A stretch of 64,000 nucleotides of DNA from ZC4RG35 sp040878345 (GTDB taxonomy: Bacteria > Actinomycetota > Acidimicrobiia > Spongiisociales > ZC4RG35), in the NCBI GenBank assembly GCA_040878345.1, contig JBBDML010000004.1, positions 98,074-162,073 on the forward strand. The letters run 5' to 3'. The notes under the pieces are model-generated. The model was not told the DNA's origin. It searched no databases and saw only the letters and a program-made list of their open reading frames with translations. The translations under genes were made by a program, and so were the position numbers. This document shows, piece by piece, positions 32,795 to 41,866 of the stretch (position 1 is its first letter; every line of letters begins with the position of its first letter).

Positions 32795-34219
32795 GTGGAC
32801 CTGATCGCCGAGCTCGAGGCCGCACTGGGTGGCGGCAATGTCATGGTCGAGCCGGTGGAGCTCCATCTGTTCAGCAAGGACGCCTCCCTGATGCGGGGCC
32901 GGCCCGAAGTGGTGGTCTTCCCCCAGAGCACAGACCAGGTGGCGGCGGTGGTTCGGATCGCAGAGGCCCATGCCGTCCCGATAGTGGCCCGTGGCGCCGG
33001 GACCGGGCTGGCGGCCGGGGCCAGCCCCACCGCCGGCGGGATCGTCCTGGTCACCACCGCCCTCGATGGGATCGAGATCGACGTCGAGAATCGGACCGCC
33101 TGGGTGGGGGCCGGTGTCATCAACCTCGATCTGAGCATGACCGCCGCCCCTCATGGCCTCCATTTCGCTCCCGACCCCTCATCCCAGTCGGCGTGCACCA
33201 TCGGGGGGAACGTCGCCAACAACTCGGGTGGCCCCCACTGTCTCGCCGAGGGAAGCACCACCAGCCACGTCCTGGGTTTGGAGGTGGTTCTCACCGGTGG
33301 CGAGGTCGTGGTCCTCGGTGGCTCGGCGCCCGACACTCCCGGCCTCGACCTCAAGGGATTGATCGTGGGCTCGGAGGGGACCATGGGAGTCGTGACCCGG
33401 GCGCTGGTCCGACTGCTCCCCATCGAGCCCGAGGTGAGGACCCTGCTCATGGGGTTCCCAGAGGTCTCCGGTGCCACCACCACGGTGTCGGAGGTCATCG
33501 CCGCCGGATTGGTCCCTGCCGCTCTCGAGATCATGGATCAGAGACTGACGATCGCGGTCGAGAACTGGCTGCACGCCGGTCTTCCCACCGAGGCAGCCGC
33601 CATCCTCCTCGCCGAGGTGACCGGTGAGGCCGAGGGAGTGGAATCACAAGCCGGGCTCATCGCACGGCTTGCCGAGGCCAACGGCGCAACCAGCGTCGAG
33701 ATCGCCGGGACCGCCGAGCACCGGGAGCTGTTGTGGAAGGGGCGCAAGTCGGCTTTCGGCGCCACCGCCCAACTCGCCCCCGACTACTACCTCCACGACG
33801 CCGTCGTCCCCCGCACCCGTTTGGTGGAGACGATGAAGGCGATCTACGAGATCGCCGACCGGGAGGGCCTCCTGTTGGTCAACGTGTTCCACGCCGGTGA
33901 CGGGAACCTCCACCCGTTGATCGCCTTCGATGCCTCGGACCCGGTGGTCAACCAGCGGGTGCATCGCGCCGGTGAGGAGATCGTCGCGGTGTGCCTCGAG
34001 AACGGGGGCGCCCTGTCTGGCGAGCACGGGATCGGTCTCGAGAAGAGAGACATGATGCGGGCCTCGTTCTCCGACATCGACCTCGATGCCCAGGCCCGTC
34101 TCAAGGAGGTCCTCGACCCGGCAGGGGTGTTCAACCCCACCAAAGTGCTCCCCGAGGGGTCGCGTTGCTTCGACTTCGGCGGGGCTCGCCGTGAGGCCCC
34201 CGAAGGTACCTGGGTGTGA
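32795..34219 (+). CDS. glcD: FAD-linked oxidase, glycolate oxidase subunit GlcD-like
   Basis: A 474-residue flavoprotein with an N-terminal FAD_binding_4 domain (VARGAGTGLAAGA, near residue 70) and a C-terminal oxidase domain ending in GEHGIGLEKRDMM. GlcD oxidises glycolate or another 2-hydroxy acid and passes electrons via GlcE and GlcF to the quinone pool. The GTG at 32795 is preferred, 10 bases after the subunit B stop; an earlier GTG at 32762 would overlap that gene. The stop overlaps glcE as GTGA. Confidence 0.85.
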   Translation: MDLIAELEAALGGGNVMVEPVELHLFSKDASLMRGRPEVVVFPQSTDQVAAVVRIAEAHAVPIVARGAGTGLAAGASPTAGGIVLVTTALDGIEIDVENRTAWVGAGVINLDLSMTAAPHGLHFAPDPSSQSACTIGGNVANNSGGPHCLAEGSTTSHVLGLEVVLTGGEVVVLGGSAPDTPGLDLKGLIVGSEGTMGVVTRALVRLLPIEPEVRTLLMGFPEVSGATTTVSEVIAAGLVPAALEIMDQRLTIAVENWLHAGLPTEAAAILLAEVTGEAEGVESQAGLIARLAEANGATSVEIAGTAEHRELLWKGRKSAFGATAQLAPDYYLHDAVVPRTRLVETMKAIYEIADREGLLLVNVFHAGDGNLHPLIAFDASDPVVNQRVHRAGEEIVAVCLENGGALSGEHGIGLEKRDMMRASFSDIDLDAQARLKEVLDPAGVFNPTKVLPEGSRCFDFGGARREAPEGTWV

Positions 34220-35316
34220 GCTTCCACCCACCGCATCTGATGCGACTGGCCACGGAGGTCCCTGGGGGGCCTGAGGCCGGGCTCACCGTGGCCCCGAGAT
34301 CGGCCCACGACATGGCGGTGGTGCTGGCCCATGCCACCGAGAAGGGCCTGGGGGTCCAGGTCTGGGGCGGGGGGACACACTCCGGCTTCGGGGCGCCACC
34401 ACCCCCAGACATCTTGGTCTCGATGTCCGGGTTGGCCGGGCTCATCTCCTGGGAGCCCGACGACATGACCCTCGTCGCCGGCGCCGGTGCCGGAGTGGCC
34501 GCCCTCGAGGCCAAGGTGGCCCAGAGGAACCAAACCCTGGTCATGCCGGAGCGGCCGGGATCATCGACCCTCGGGGGTGTCATAGCCACCGGGGCATCGG
34601 CGTTGCGGCGGGGTCGGCTCTACGGGACCCGGGAGAGGGTCCTCGAGACCGTGGCCGTGACCGGCGATGGGCGGATAGTCAGGTCGGGGGGCCGGGTGGT
34701 GAAGAACGTGACCGGCTATGACCTCTCCCGCCTCCACGTCGGAGCCTTCGGGTCTCTGGGCGTGGTGGTATCGGTCTGTCTCAAGCTATGGCCGGCCCCG
34801 CCTTCGTCGGCCACGGTGGCGGTGGAGAGCGTGGAACAGGCACGAGTGGTGACCCGTCCCCTCGCCGTCATCGAGGAGCCGGGCCGGACCCGGGTGTACC
34901 TGTGGGGCACCGGGCCCGAGGTCGAGGCGATGTCGTCGAGGTTCACCGGTGAGTCGGTCCCTGGCCTGGCCTGGCCCGACGAACCCTCGGGGCCTTTTCG
35001 CTGGTCGCTCCGGGTCCCTCCGGCGTCGACTGCGGAGGCGGTCTCCCGGATCCCGGCCGGCTGGGGCTACCTGGCGATTCACGGTGTAGGCGATGTCAGA
35101 GCTGCCTCGGCGAGTCCGGATGGGGCTCGAGATCTCCGTGGGTGGGCCGAGTCGATTGGCGGCAACTTGGTGGTCGTCGATGCCCCTGGTGGGGGATTGA
35201 ACGGCCTCGATCCCTGGGGGAGCCCTCCACCTGCCATCGAGATCCAGCGACGGCTGATCGCCCAGTTCGACCCGCGCCGGGTGATCAATCCCGGGCGACT
35301 CCCCGGAGGGTTGTAA
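34216..35316 (+). CDS. glcE: FAD-binding subunit GlcE-like
   Basis: A 366-residue FAD-binding protein related to but shorter than GlcD. The PGSSTLGGVIATGASALRRG segment and KNVTGYDLSRL are typical GlcE motifs. It starts with GTG overlapping the glcD stop, and its TAA stop shares one base with the glcF ATG. Within the GlcDEF complex it is the second flavin subunit. Confidence 0.85.
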   Translation: MSFHPPHLMRLATEVPGGPEAGLTVAPRSAHDMAVVLAHATEKGLGVQVWGGGTHSGFGAPPPPDILVSMSGLAGLISWEPDDMTLVAGAGAGVAALEAKVAQRNQTLVMPERPGSSTLGGVIATGASALRRGRLYGTRERVLETVAVTGDGRIVRSGGRVVKNVTGYDLSRLHVGAFGSLGVVVSVCLKLWPAPPSSATVAVESVEQARVVTRPLAVIEEPGRTRVYLWGTGPEVEAMSSRFTGESVPGLAWPDEPSGPFRWSLRVPPASTAEAVSRIPAGWGYLAIHGVGDVRAASASPDGARDLRGWAESIGGNLVVVDAPGGGLNGLDPWGSPPPAIEIQRRLIAQFDPRRVINPGRLPGGL

Positions 35317-36530
35317 TGGGCTGGATCACCGAGTATCACCCGACCAAGGACGAGCTCGATGCTTGTGTCCAATGCGGGCTGTGCCTCCCGGTGTGCCCCA
35401 CGTTTCGCCTCACCGGTCGGGAGACGGCGTCACCACGGGGTCGGCTCCATGCCATGTCGGCGGTGGCCGAAGGCGTGGTGGAGGTGGACCAGAGCTTCGC
35501 CGGGATCCTCGACTTCTGTCTCGGGTGTCGAGCCTGCGAGCCGATATGCCCCGGGCTGGTCCCTTACGGGAGGGCGCTGGAGGGCGCCAGGGCCGAGATC
35601 GACGCCCAGGTCCCCGGTCGCTCCTCGAAGCGCACCCTGCTCCTGGGCCGTGTCATCCCCAACCGAGCGCTGCTGAGGCTCGGCTCATGGCTGCTCTCGT
35701 TGGCTCAGGTGTTGGGCCTGACCCGGCTCACTCCGCGGGCCTTGCGCCGGGTGACCGGTGGGGTCAGGAGACTCCGCGGCAGGGGTGTGGGTTCCATCGG
35801 CCACGTCGGGGGCAGCGGCGAGCTGGGCCGGGTCGGGCTGCTCACCGGGTGCATCCAGGACCAATGGTTCCGTCCGGTCAACCGCGCTGCCATCACCCTC
35901 CTCGAGAGAGCCGGATACCGGGTGGAGGCGCCGACAGGCCAAACCTGCTGCGGCGCCCTGGCCGCCCATGACGGCAAGGCCTTCATCGCCACCCAATTGG
36001 CGAAGCTCAATCTCCCCGTCTTCTCCGGATACGACCTGGTGGTGGCCACCGCCGCCGGGTGCTCGGCCCATCTCCGGGGATACGGGCATTGGGGCGAGGA
36101 AGGCGACGCCCTGGCCGGGCATGCGGTCGATGTCACGGTCGCCGTCTCCCGCGCCATCTCGGGCGGTCATCTGCTCACCTTGGCCCCGGGCCGGGGACCG
36201 GTCGCCATACAGGATCCGTGTCATCTCCGTCATGGCCTGAGAGTGACCCGCGAGCCAAGGCACATCCTCGAGGCCGCCGGGTACCAGGTGATCGAGATCG
36301 ACGAGGCGGGGATGTGCTGTGGCGCCGCGGGTCTCTACACCCTGCTTCAGCCCGAGGCTTCTTCGGCCCTGGGAAACCAGAAGGCCTCCCAGGTTCGTTC
36401 GACCGGGGTGACGCGGGTGGCCTCGGCCAACCCCGGGTGCGAGATGCAGTTGCGGGCCCACCTGGGCGGAGGCTTCGAGATCTTCCACCCGATCGAGTGG
36501 TACCTCCGTGCTCTGGAGGATGAGCGGTAG
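35316..36530 (+). CDS. glcF: Fe-S subunit GlcF-like
   Basis: A 404-residue iron-sulfur protein. CVQCGLCLPVCP (near residue 15) and CLGCRACEPICP bind two [4Fe-4S] clusters, and two CCG repeats (TCCGALA and CCGAAGLY) lie in the C-terminal half. GlcF passes electrons from the flavin subunits to the membrane. The ATG at 35316 follows the glcE stop within one base; a longer frame inside glcE is rejected. Confidence 0.87.
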   Translation: MGWITEYHPTKDELDACVQCGLCLPVCPTFRLTGRETASPRGRLHAMSAVAEGVVEVDQSFAGILDFCLGCRACEPICPGLVPYGRALEGARAEIDAQVPGRSSKRTLLLGRVIPNRALLRLGSWLLSLAQVLGLTRLTPRALRRVTGGVRRLRGRGVGSIGHVGGSGELGRVGLLTGCIQDQWFRPVNRAAITLLERAGYRVEAPTGQTCCGALAAHDGKAFIATQLAKLNLPVFSGYDLVVATAAGCSAHLRGYGHWGEEGDALAGHAVDVTVAVSRAISGGHLLTLAPGRGPVAIQDPCHLRHGLRVTREPRHILEAAGYQVIEIDEAGMCCGAAGLYTLLQPEASSALGNQKASQVRSTGVTRVASANPGCEMQLRAHLGGGFEIFHPIEWYLRALEDER

Positions 36531-36549
36531 TGTCGGATCGGGCTGAGAG

Positions 36550-37140
36550 ATGACAAATTCGGTAGTCAGACCATCAGGGCTGGTGATGATCAAGCGCTAC
36601 GCGGTGCTCGCCTACGGGGCGCTGGGCACCATGCTCGACGTCGGCCTTATGGTCCTCGGGAGTCTCCTGGTGGGTCTCTCCGTGTCGGTGCTCCTGGCGG
36701 GGTTCGGGATCATCGATGTGGTAGCGGGCGACATCACCACCGGCCCAATGCTGATATCGGCTCTGGTCCTGGGGGTCGCCGGGCTCTTCTGTCTCGGCCT
36801 GGCCTCCGAGGGGCCTCTTGGCCGGGGTCGCCGCCTGGTCGGCTTCGAGCTGTGGGAGGTGGGAGTGGGGAGGGCCCTGGCGGTGTTCGCGGTCGGCCTC
36901 GTCCTCATCTTCATCCATGGGTTGCTCGAAGGGCTCTCCGACGGGCTTCCCGTGCCCCTCCTCAAGGGGCTGGTGGGCCTGCGGGCTGTGGGAGTGTCGG
37001 CTTTGATCGCCATGCCGCTGATCGGAGTCCCCTTGTCCCTCATCATCCAGGGAGCTCCGGTGGAGCAGGCCTGGATCCATCGAGCCGACGTGCCCGCCCT
37101 GTTCGTGGTCTGGGTGGTCGCCACCCTGATCGTCATCTAG
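36550..37140 (+). CDS. Polytopic membrane protein, unknown function
   Basis: A 196-residue hydrophobic protein with about five membrane segments and short charged loops. No family was recognised with confidence. It follows glcF by 19 bases and may be cotranscribed; it converges with the GNAT gene, two bases apart. A second in-frame ATG at 36586 could be the true start and would leave the first membrane segment intact. Confidence 0.55.
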   Translation: MTNSVVRPSGLVMIKRYAVLAYGALGTMLDVGLMVLGSLLVGLSVSVLLAGFGIIDVVAGDITTGPMLISALVLGVAGLFCLGLASEGPLGRGRRLVGFELWEVGVGRALAVFAVGLVLIFIHGLLEGLSDGLPVPLLKGLVGLRAVGVSALIAMPLIGVPLSLIIQGAPVEQAWIHRADVPALFVVWVVATLIVI

Positions 37141-37142
37141 AG

Positions 37143-37988
37143 CTACAAGCCCAGGGTGTAGACGAGGATCTCATCAGAGGTGCCTCCCGCCCGGGCGAGG
37201 GTCTCGACAACCCAGGGCAGCCAGGGGACCGTTAGCCCGATCTCATCGACTTCCATCGACGAGCCCAGGTCTGCCAGTCCCTCGATCAGTCCCGGGAGCC
37301 CGTCGGGATCGCTGATCACCCATCCGATCCTCAACCAGTCCGGTCCGGGATGCTCGACCAGGGCCCATCCCGTGGGCGACTGGAGTAACTCGCCTCGGCT
37401 CGCCGCCCCCACCAGGTCCTCGGGTCGCGCCTTCCGCCACCGCCAGCCGATGGCCCTCATCTCCCGACCGGCCCTCGCCAGCTCGCTGTTGGACCATGAC
37501 AACCAGCAGGCGTCGACATCGGTCAGGTTCGCCTGGCTCAGGCCCGTTCCCGGCCCGCCGACGGGGCGCTCCCCCGGCACCAGGGTGGCGTGGGCCCACG
37601 AGGAGGTGTGGCGGTAGCCGATGGCCTCGACCTGTCTCTGTGAGGCGACATTGGTGATCTCGGTTGCCAGCCTCGCCACCCGGGCCCCTCGCCCTCTCGC
37701 CCATTCCGTGCCGGCCCGGTTCATCGCCGAGCCCATGCCGGAGCGTTTGAATCCGGGATGAACCCTCGCCCCCTCCAGCCAGGCCTCGGTTGGTGACAGC
37801 ATCGCGGTGTTGGACACCGCCACCGGTCTCCCCGACTCATCGACACACACCAGCGGGTGCGAGTCGGGGTCATCGATCCAGGAAGGGAGCCGTTCGGAGA
37901 CATAGTCGCCCCATTCGAAGGTGTCGACGGTCCATGGGGCTATCCCGGCCACGTCCTCGTTCCGGGCGGGTCTCACCTCGAACGACAC
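37143..37988 (-). CDS. GNAT-family N-acetyltransferase
   Basis: A 281-residue protein with a clear N-terminal GNAT domain (about residues 3-140). The acetyl-CoA loop appears as VHPGFKRSGMGSAMN, the R/Q-x-x-G-x-G/A pattern, followed by ATEITNVASQRQVEAIGY. The C-terminal half (about 150-281) may be a second, degenerate GNAT-like domain. Substrate unknown. The GTG lies three bases after argS on the same strand, so the two are probably one transcript. Confidence 0.75.
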   Translation of the reverse strand: MSFEVRPARNEDVAGIAPWTVDTFEWGDYVSERLPSWIDDPDSHPLVCVDESGRPVAVSNTAMLSPTEAWLEGARVHPGFKRSGMGSAMNRAGTEWARGRGARVARLATEITNVASQRQVEAIGYRHTSSWAHATLVPGERPVGGPGTGLSQANLTDVDACWLSWSNSELARAGREMRAIGWRWRKARPEDLVGAASRGELLQSPTGWALVEHPGPDWLRIGWVISDPDGLPGLIEGLADLGSSMEVDEIGLTVPWLPWVVETLARAGGTSDEILVYTLGL

Positions 37989-37991
37989 ACC

Positions 37992-39752
37992 TCACATCCT
38001 GTCCGGGACATCGATCCCGAGGAGGTGGAGCGTGAGCTCCAGGGTGTCAAGGGCCCATTCCGACAGGGCAAGCCATGAAGCCTGTCGGGCCGGGTCGGCT
38101 TCGGAGAGGATGTGGCAGGTGTCGTAGAAGCGGTTGAACTCGCCGGCCAGCCCGTATGCGTAGTCGGCGATGTGGTTGGGCGCTCTCAGGTCGATGCTTC
38201 TATCGATCACCTCGGGGAGGTGGAGCAGATGGAGGACGAGACCCCGCTCGGTCTGGCCTGCCGGCTCGATGATCGGACCGCGGGCTAGATGGCGCTCGTC
38301 CGCCTTGCGGATGATCGACTTGACCCTGACTGCGGCGTACTGGAGGTAGGGCCCGGTCTTGCCCTCGAATGAGCTGAAGCGCTCCAGGTCGAAGATGTAG
38401 TCCGAGCTGCGGTTGTTGATCAGGTCCCCGAACTTGAGGGCGGCGACACCCACCTGGGCGGCGATCGCCTGGCGCTCCTCCTCGGGGTACTCATCGGCGA
38501 GGTGGGCCTCATCGATGCGGCGTCGGGCGGCGTCGGCGGTCATCCGGATGACGTCGCCGAGCCTGACCACACCACCTTCCCTGGTCTTGAAAGGCTTGCC
38601 GTCGGGGCCATTCATGGTCCCGAACTCGATGTGCTCCAACCCAACTCGCTGCGGGGCGATACCGCCTCTCCGAGCGGCCCGGAACACCTGGGTGAAGTGG
38701 TCTCCCTGGCGTCTGTCGACGACGTAGAGGATCACGTCGGCCCCGAGCTCATCGACCCGCATCTCGACGGTGGCCAGATCGGTGGTGGAGTAGAGGAACC
38801 CACCGGTCCTCGACTCGAGGATCAGGGGCGGCCACTCCCGTTTGTCATCAGGCTCCTCGACATGGATCACCAAGGCCCCATCGGACTCAACCGCCACCCC
38901 GGCCTTCTTCAACCTCTTGACCATCGGGCCGATCAGATCGTGGACGTCGGATTCCCCGTACCAGAGGTCGAACGTAACTCCGAGGGCCGCGAAGTCCTGG
39001 CGCTGGGATGCCTCGGAGGCCGTCTTCATATGACGCCAAAGGGCCAGGTAGCCGGGGTCGCCTTGCTGGAGCCGTACTGTTGTCTCACGGGCCCTGGCGG
39101 CGAAGTCCTCGTCGGCTCGGGCCCGTTCGGCGGCCCCCGGGTAGATCCGTTGCAGGTCGTCGAGGGTCACCGGGGGCTCAGACGGGTAGGCGCCGGACGC
39201 GTCGAAATAGGGGAGATCGGGCTGTTCTTCCTCGATGGTGCTGATCAGCAGTCCCATCTGGAACCCCCAGTCTCCAAAATGGGGGTCGCGGATCACCGCA
39301 TGCCCGGCGAAGCGAAGCAGCCGGGCCAATGAGTCGCCGATGATGGTGGCCCTGAGATGGCCGACGTGCATCGCCTTGGCGACATTGGGGCCGGCATAGT
39401 CGACCACCACAGTCAACGGGTCGGTGGCCACCTCGTACCCGAGATGAGAGTCACTCGACGTGGTGTTGGCCCAACTGGCCAGGGCCTGGTCGGTTACGGT
39501 GAGGTTGATGAACCCGGGTCCCGCCACTTCGACCGATGCGAGCTCCGGATAGGTGGCCAGCTGACGGGCAACCGCCTGGGCGACCTCGATGGGGGTGCGG
39601 TCGTCGCCTTTGGCGGCGGTCATGGCGCCGTTGCATTGGAATTGGGCCAGCTCCGGCCGCTGCGAAGGCACCACTAGCCCGCTCTCCTGTGGGAGGCCGA
39701 TATGGGCGAAGGCCCTGCCGGCGAGCAGGCTGAGATGGGACTGGAGACTCAC
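37992..39752 (-). CDS. argS: Arginyl-tRNA synthetase
   Basis: Charges tRNA-Arg. The 586-residue class I enzyme has the N-terminal Add-1 domain, the AMHVGHLRATIIGD form of the HIGH motif, and the C-terminal DALR anticodon-binding domain. In place of a canonical KMSKS it has the degenerate KPFKTREGG, as in many bacterial ArgRS. The GTG at 39752 follows TAACCT nine bases upstream, and the second GGTACC repeat cluster begins just beyond. Confidence 0.96.
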   Translation of the reverse strand: MSLQSHLSLLAGRAFAHIGLPQESGLVVPSQRPELAQFQCNGAMTAAKGDDRTPIEVAQAVARQLATYPELASVEVAGPGFINLTVTDQALASWANTTSSDSHLGYEVATDPLTVVVDYAGPNVAKAMHVGHLRATIIGDSLARLLRFAGHAVIRDPHFGDWGFQMGLLISTIEEEQPDLPYFDASGAYPSEPPVTLDDLQRIYPGAAERARADEDFAARARETTVRLQQGDPGYLALWRHMKTASEASQRQDFAALGVTFDLWYGESDVHDLIGPMVKRLKKAGVAVESDGALVIHVEEPDDKREWPPLILESRTGGFLYSTTDLATVEMRVDELGADVILYVVDRRQGDHFTQVFRAARRGGIAPQRVGLEHIEFGTMNGPDGKPFKTREGGVVRLGDVIRMTADAARRRIDEAHLADEYPEEERQAIAAQVGVAALKFGDLINNRSSDYIFDLERFSSFEGKTGPYLQYAAVRVKSIIRKADERHLARGPIIEPAGQTERGLVLHLLHLPEVIDRSIDLRAPNHIADYAYGLAGEFNRFYDTCHILSEADPARQASWLALSEWALDTLELTLHLLGIDVPDRM

Positions 39753-39761
39753 GCGCCTCGA

Positions 39762-39767
39762 AGGTTA
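39762..39767 (-). promoter_or_regulatory. Predicted -10 element of argS
   Basis: TAACCT on the minus strand, nine bases before the argS GTG and four bases from the heptamer repeat cluster. Confidence 0.3.
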
Positions 39768-39770
39768 GGG

Positions 39771-39821
39771 GGTACCCCCTACCTCGTACCAGGTACCAGG
39801 TACCAGGTACCAAGTACCAGG
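39771..39821. repeat. Heptamer repeat cluster built on GGTACC (copy B)
   Basis: Between the E1 stop and the argS start, GGTACC occurs at 39771, 39792, 39799 and 39806 followed by AGTACC at 39813. From 39792 it is a strict 7-bp tandem repeat (GGTACCA). It is the same heptamer as upstream of pfkA, in the opposite orientation. Confidence 0.8.
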
Positions 39822-39837
39822 ACGGGCACAGCCCGCC

Positions 39838-41856
39838 TCAGTACTTGGCCAACTCCTGGGCTCTCTCCACTATGGCCTCGGGGGTGGGGTAGAGGGCGTT
39901 CTCCAGCGAGCCGGCATAGGGCATGAGCGGAAAGTCGGGGAGGCCATACCGTTTGACCGGCGCATCCAGCCATTCGAAGGCCTTGTCGGCGATCTGGGCG
40001 GCGACTTCGGCCCCGAATCCCCCGAACTCGTTGTCCTCGTGGACGATCAGGGCCCGTGAGGTCTTCTTCACCGACTCCTCGATGGTGGGCCAGTCGAGGG
40101 GTTTGATGCTCCGCAGGTCGATCACCTCGGGGCTGATCCCCAAACTCTCGAGGACCGGCACCGCTTCCATGGCGAAGTAGGCCATGGCCCCGTAGGCGAT
40201 GATGGTCAGGTCGGTCCCGGAGTGGCGGATGGCGGCCCGACCCAGCGGCACCCGGTGCTCCCCCTCGGGGTAGGGGCCCCGGGCCAGTCGATACAGCTTC
40301 TTGGGCTCGATGAACATCACCGGGTCGGGGTCCTCGAAGGCTGTGTGGAGCAGACCCTTGACGTCGGCGGGGGTGGAGGGGATCACCACCTTCAGGCCGG
40401 GGACGTGGGCGTAGTAGCCCTCTATCGATTGTGAGTGGTACTGGGCGCCGTGTATCCCGGCTCCATACGGGGTCCGGATCACGATGGGGCAGTTCCAGGT
40501 CCCGTTGGAGCGATAGCTGATCCGAGCGGCCTCCGAGACGATCTGATCGAAGGCGGGGTGGATGTAGTCGGCGAACTGGATCTCGGGGATCACTCGATAG
40601 CCGGTCGCCGCCATCCCGATGGCGCATCCGATGATGGACGACTCGGCGATCGGGGTGTTGAAGCAGCGCTCGTCGCCGAAGCGCTCGGTGAGGCCCTGAG
40701 TGGCCTTGAACACGCCCCCCTTCTCGCGGGCCACGTCCTCGCCGAAGACGACCGCATCGGGATGCGCCTCGAAGATCTCATGGAGGGCCCGGTTGATGGC
40801 GGTGATCATGTTGACCCGTTCGCCTTCGGGCTCACGCTCGGGCTCGGTGGCCCCTGGGCCGGGCTCGATGACGCGTGCGTAGACCCGGGTCAGGGGCTCG
40901 TCAGGATTGGGGGCGCTCTCTGCCCGCTGCACCGCATCCGCCAGGACCTCACCGACCTCGGCGTCGATGTGGGCCTCCTCGGCCTCGGTGAGGAGCCGGT
41001 TCTCGATCAGGTACTGGCGGAGCCTGGCCACCGGGTCCCTCTTCCGCCACCGCTCCACCTCTTCCTTGTCCCGGTAGAGGTTGTCGTTGTCGTCGGAGGT
41101 GTGGGCGTAATACCGATAGGTCTCGGCCTCGATCAGGGTGGGGCCCTGTCCGGATCGGGCCCTGGCCACTGCCGCCTGCATGGCGGCCACCACCACCAAG
41201 GGGTCGTTGCCATCGATGCGATGACCGGGGAACCCGTAGCCCTGGGCCCGCTCGGCGATGTTCCCTGCCACCTCCTCGGCGGCTGGGACCGAGATGGCGT
41301 ATTGGTTGTTCTCGATGACGAATATCAAGGGGAGGCCGTGGATCCCGGCCCAGTTCATCGCCTCGTGCCAGTCACCCTCCGAGGTGGCGCCCTCGCCCCC
41401 ATAGACCACCGCGACCGCGTCGGAGCCCTGGTTCTTGAGGCCGTGTGCGATCCCGGCGGCATGGGGGAACTGGGTGCCGATCACCGAGGACTGGGTGAAT
41501 ACCCTCCGCTCCGGGGAGGACCAGTGGCTGGGCAGTTGTCGCCCACCCGAAGTCGGGTCGTCCCGCTTGGCGAAGACCCCCAAGAACACCTCATATGGGG
41601 AGAACCCCCAGGCGAGCCCGACTCCCATGTCCCGGTAGTAGGGAAGGACCCAGTCCTTGTCCCGGTCGAGGGCGAACACCGAGGCCACCTGGATCGCCTC
41701 ATGACCCGAGGCTCCCAGGACGAAGGCGGCGCGGCCCTGGCGTTGCAGCGCCCACATCCGGTCGTCGATGCGGCGGGCGGTGAGCATCAGGCGGTACATC
41801 TCGACCATCTCGTCGTCGCCGAGCCCTAGGTCCCGGTGGTGGTGCTGGGTGCTCAT
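39838..41856 (-). CDS. Fused alpha/beta E1 of branched-chain 2-oxoacid dehydrogenase
   Basis: A 672-residue thiamine-diphosphate enzyme with the alpha chain (about residues 1-335) and beta chain (about 345-672) on one polypeptide. GGEGATSEGDWHEA to IENN is the ThDP motif of the alpha part; the beta part opens NMITAINRALHE and has GEDVAREKGGVF. It decarboxylates oxo acids from leucine, isoleucine and valine. The upstream leucine/valine dehydrogenase supplies these substrates. E2 and E3 are not in the window. The ATG at 41856 is preferred; a GTG at 41886 would overlap the upstream gene by 20 bases. Confidence 0.88.
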   Translation of the reverse strand: MSTQHHHRDLGLGDDEMVEMYRLMLTARRIDDRMWALQRQGRAAFVLGASGHEAIQVASVFALDRDKDWVLPYYRDMGVGLAWGFSPYEVFLGVFAKRDDPTSGGRQLPSHWSSPERRVFTQSSVIGTQFPHAAGIAHGLKNQGSDAVAVVYGGEGATSEGDWHEAMNWAGIHGLPLIFVIENNQYAISVPAAEEVAGNIAERAQGYGFPGHRIDGNDPLVVVAAMQAAVARARSGQGPTLIEAETYRYYAHTSDDNDNLYRDKEEVERWRKRDPVARLRQYLIENRLLTEAEEAHIDAEVGEVLADAVQRAESAPNPDEPLTRVYARVIEPGPGATEPEREPEGERVNMITAINRALHEIFEAHPDAVVFGEDVAREKGGVFKATQGLTERFGDERCFNTPIAESSIIGCAIGMAATGYRVIPEIQFADYIHPAFDQIVSEAARISYRSNGTWNCPIVIRTPYGAGIHGAQYHSQSIEGYYAHVPGLKVVIPSTPADVKGLLHTAFEDPDPVMFIEPKKLYRLARGPYPEGEHRVPLGRAAIRHSGTDLTIIAYGAMAYFAMEAVPVLESLGISPEVIDLRSIKPLDWPTIEESVKKTSRALIVHEDNEFGGFGAEVAAQIADKAFEWLDAPVKRYGLPDFPLMPYAGSLENALYPTPEAIVERAQELAKY

Positions 41857-41866
41857 GGCCAGCAAT

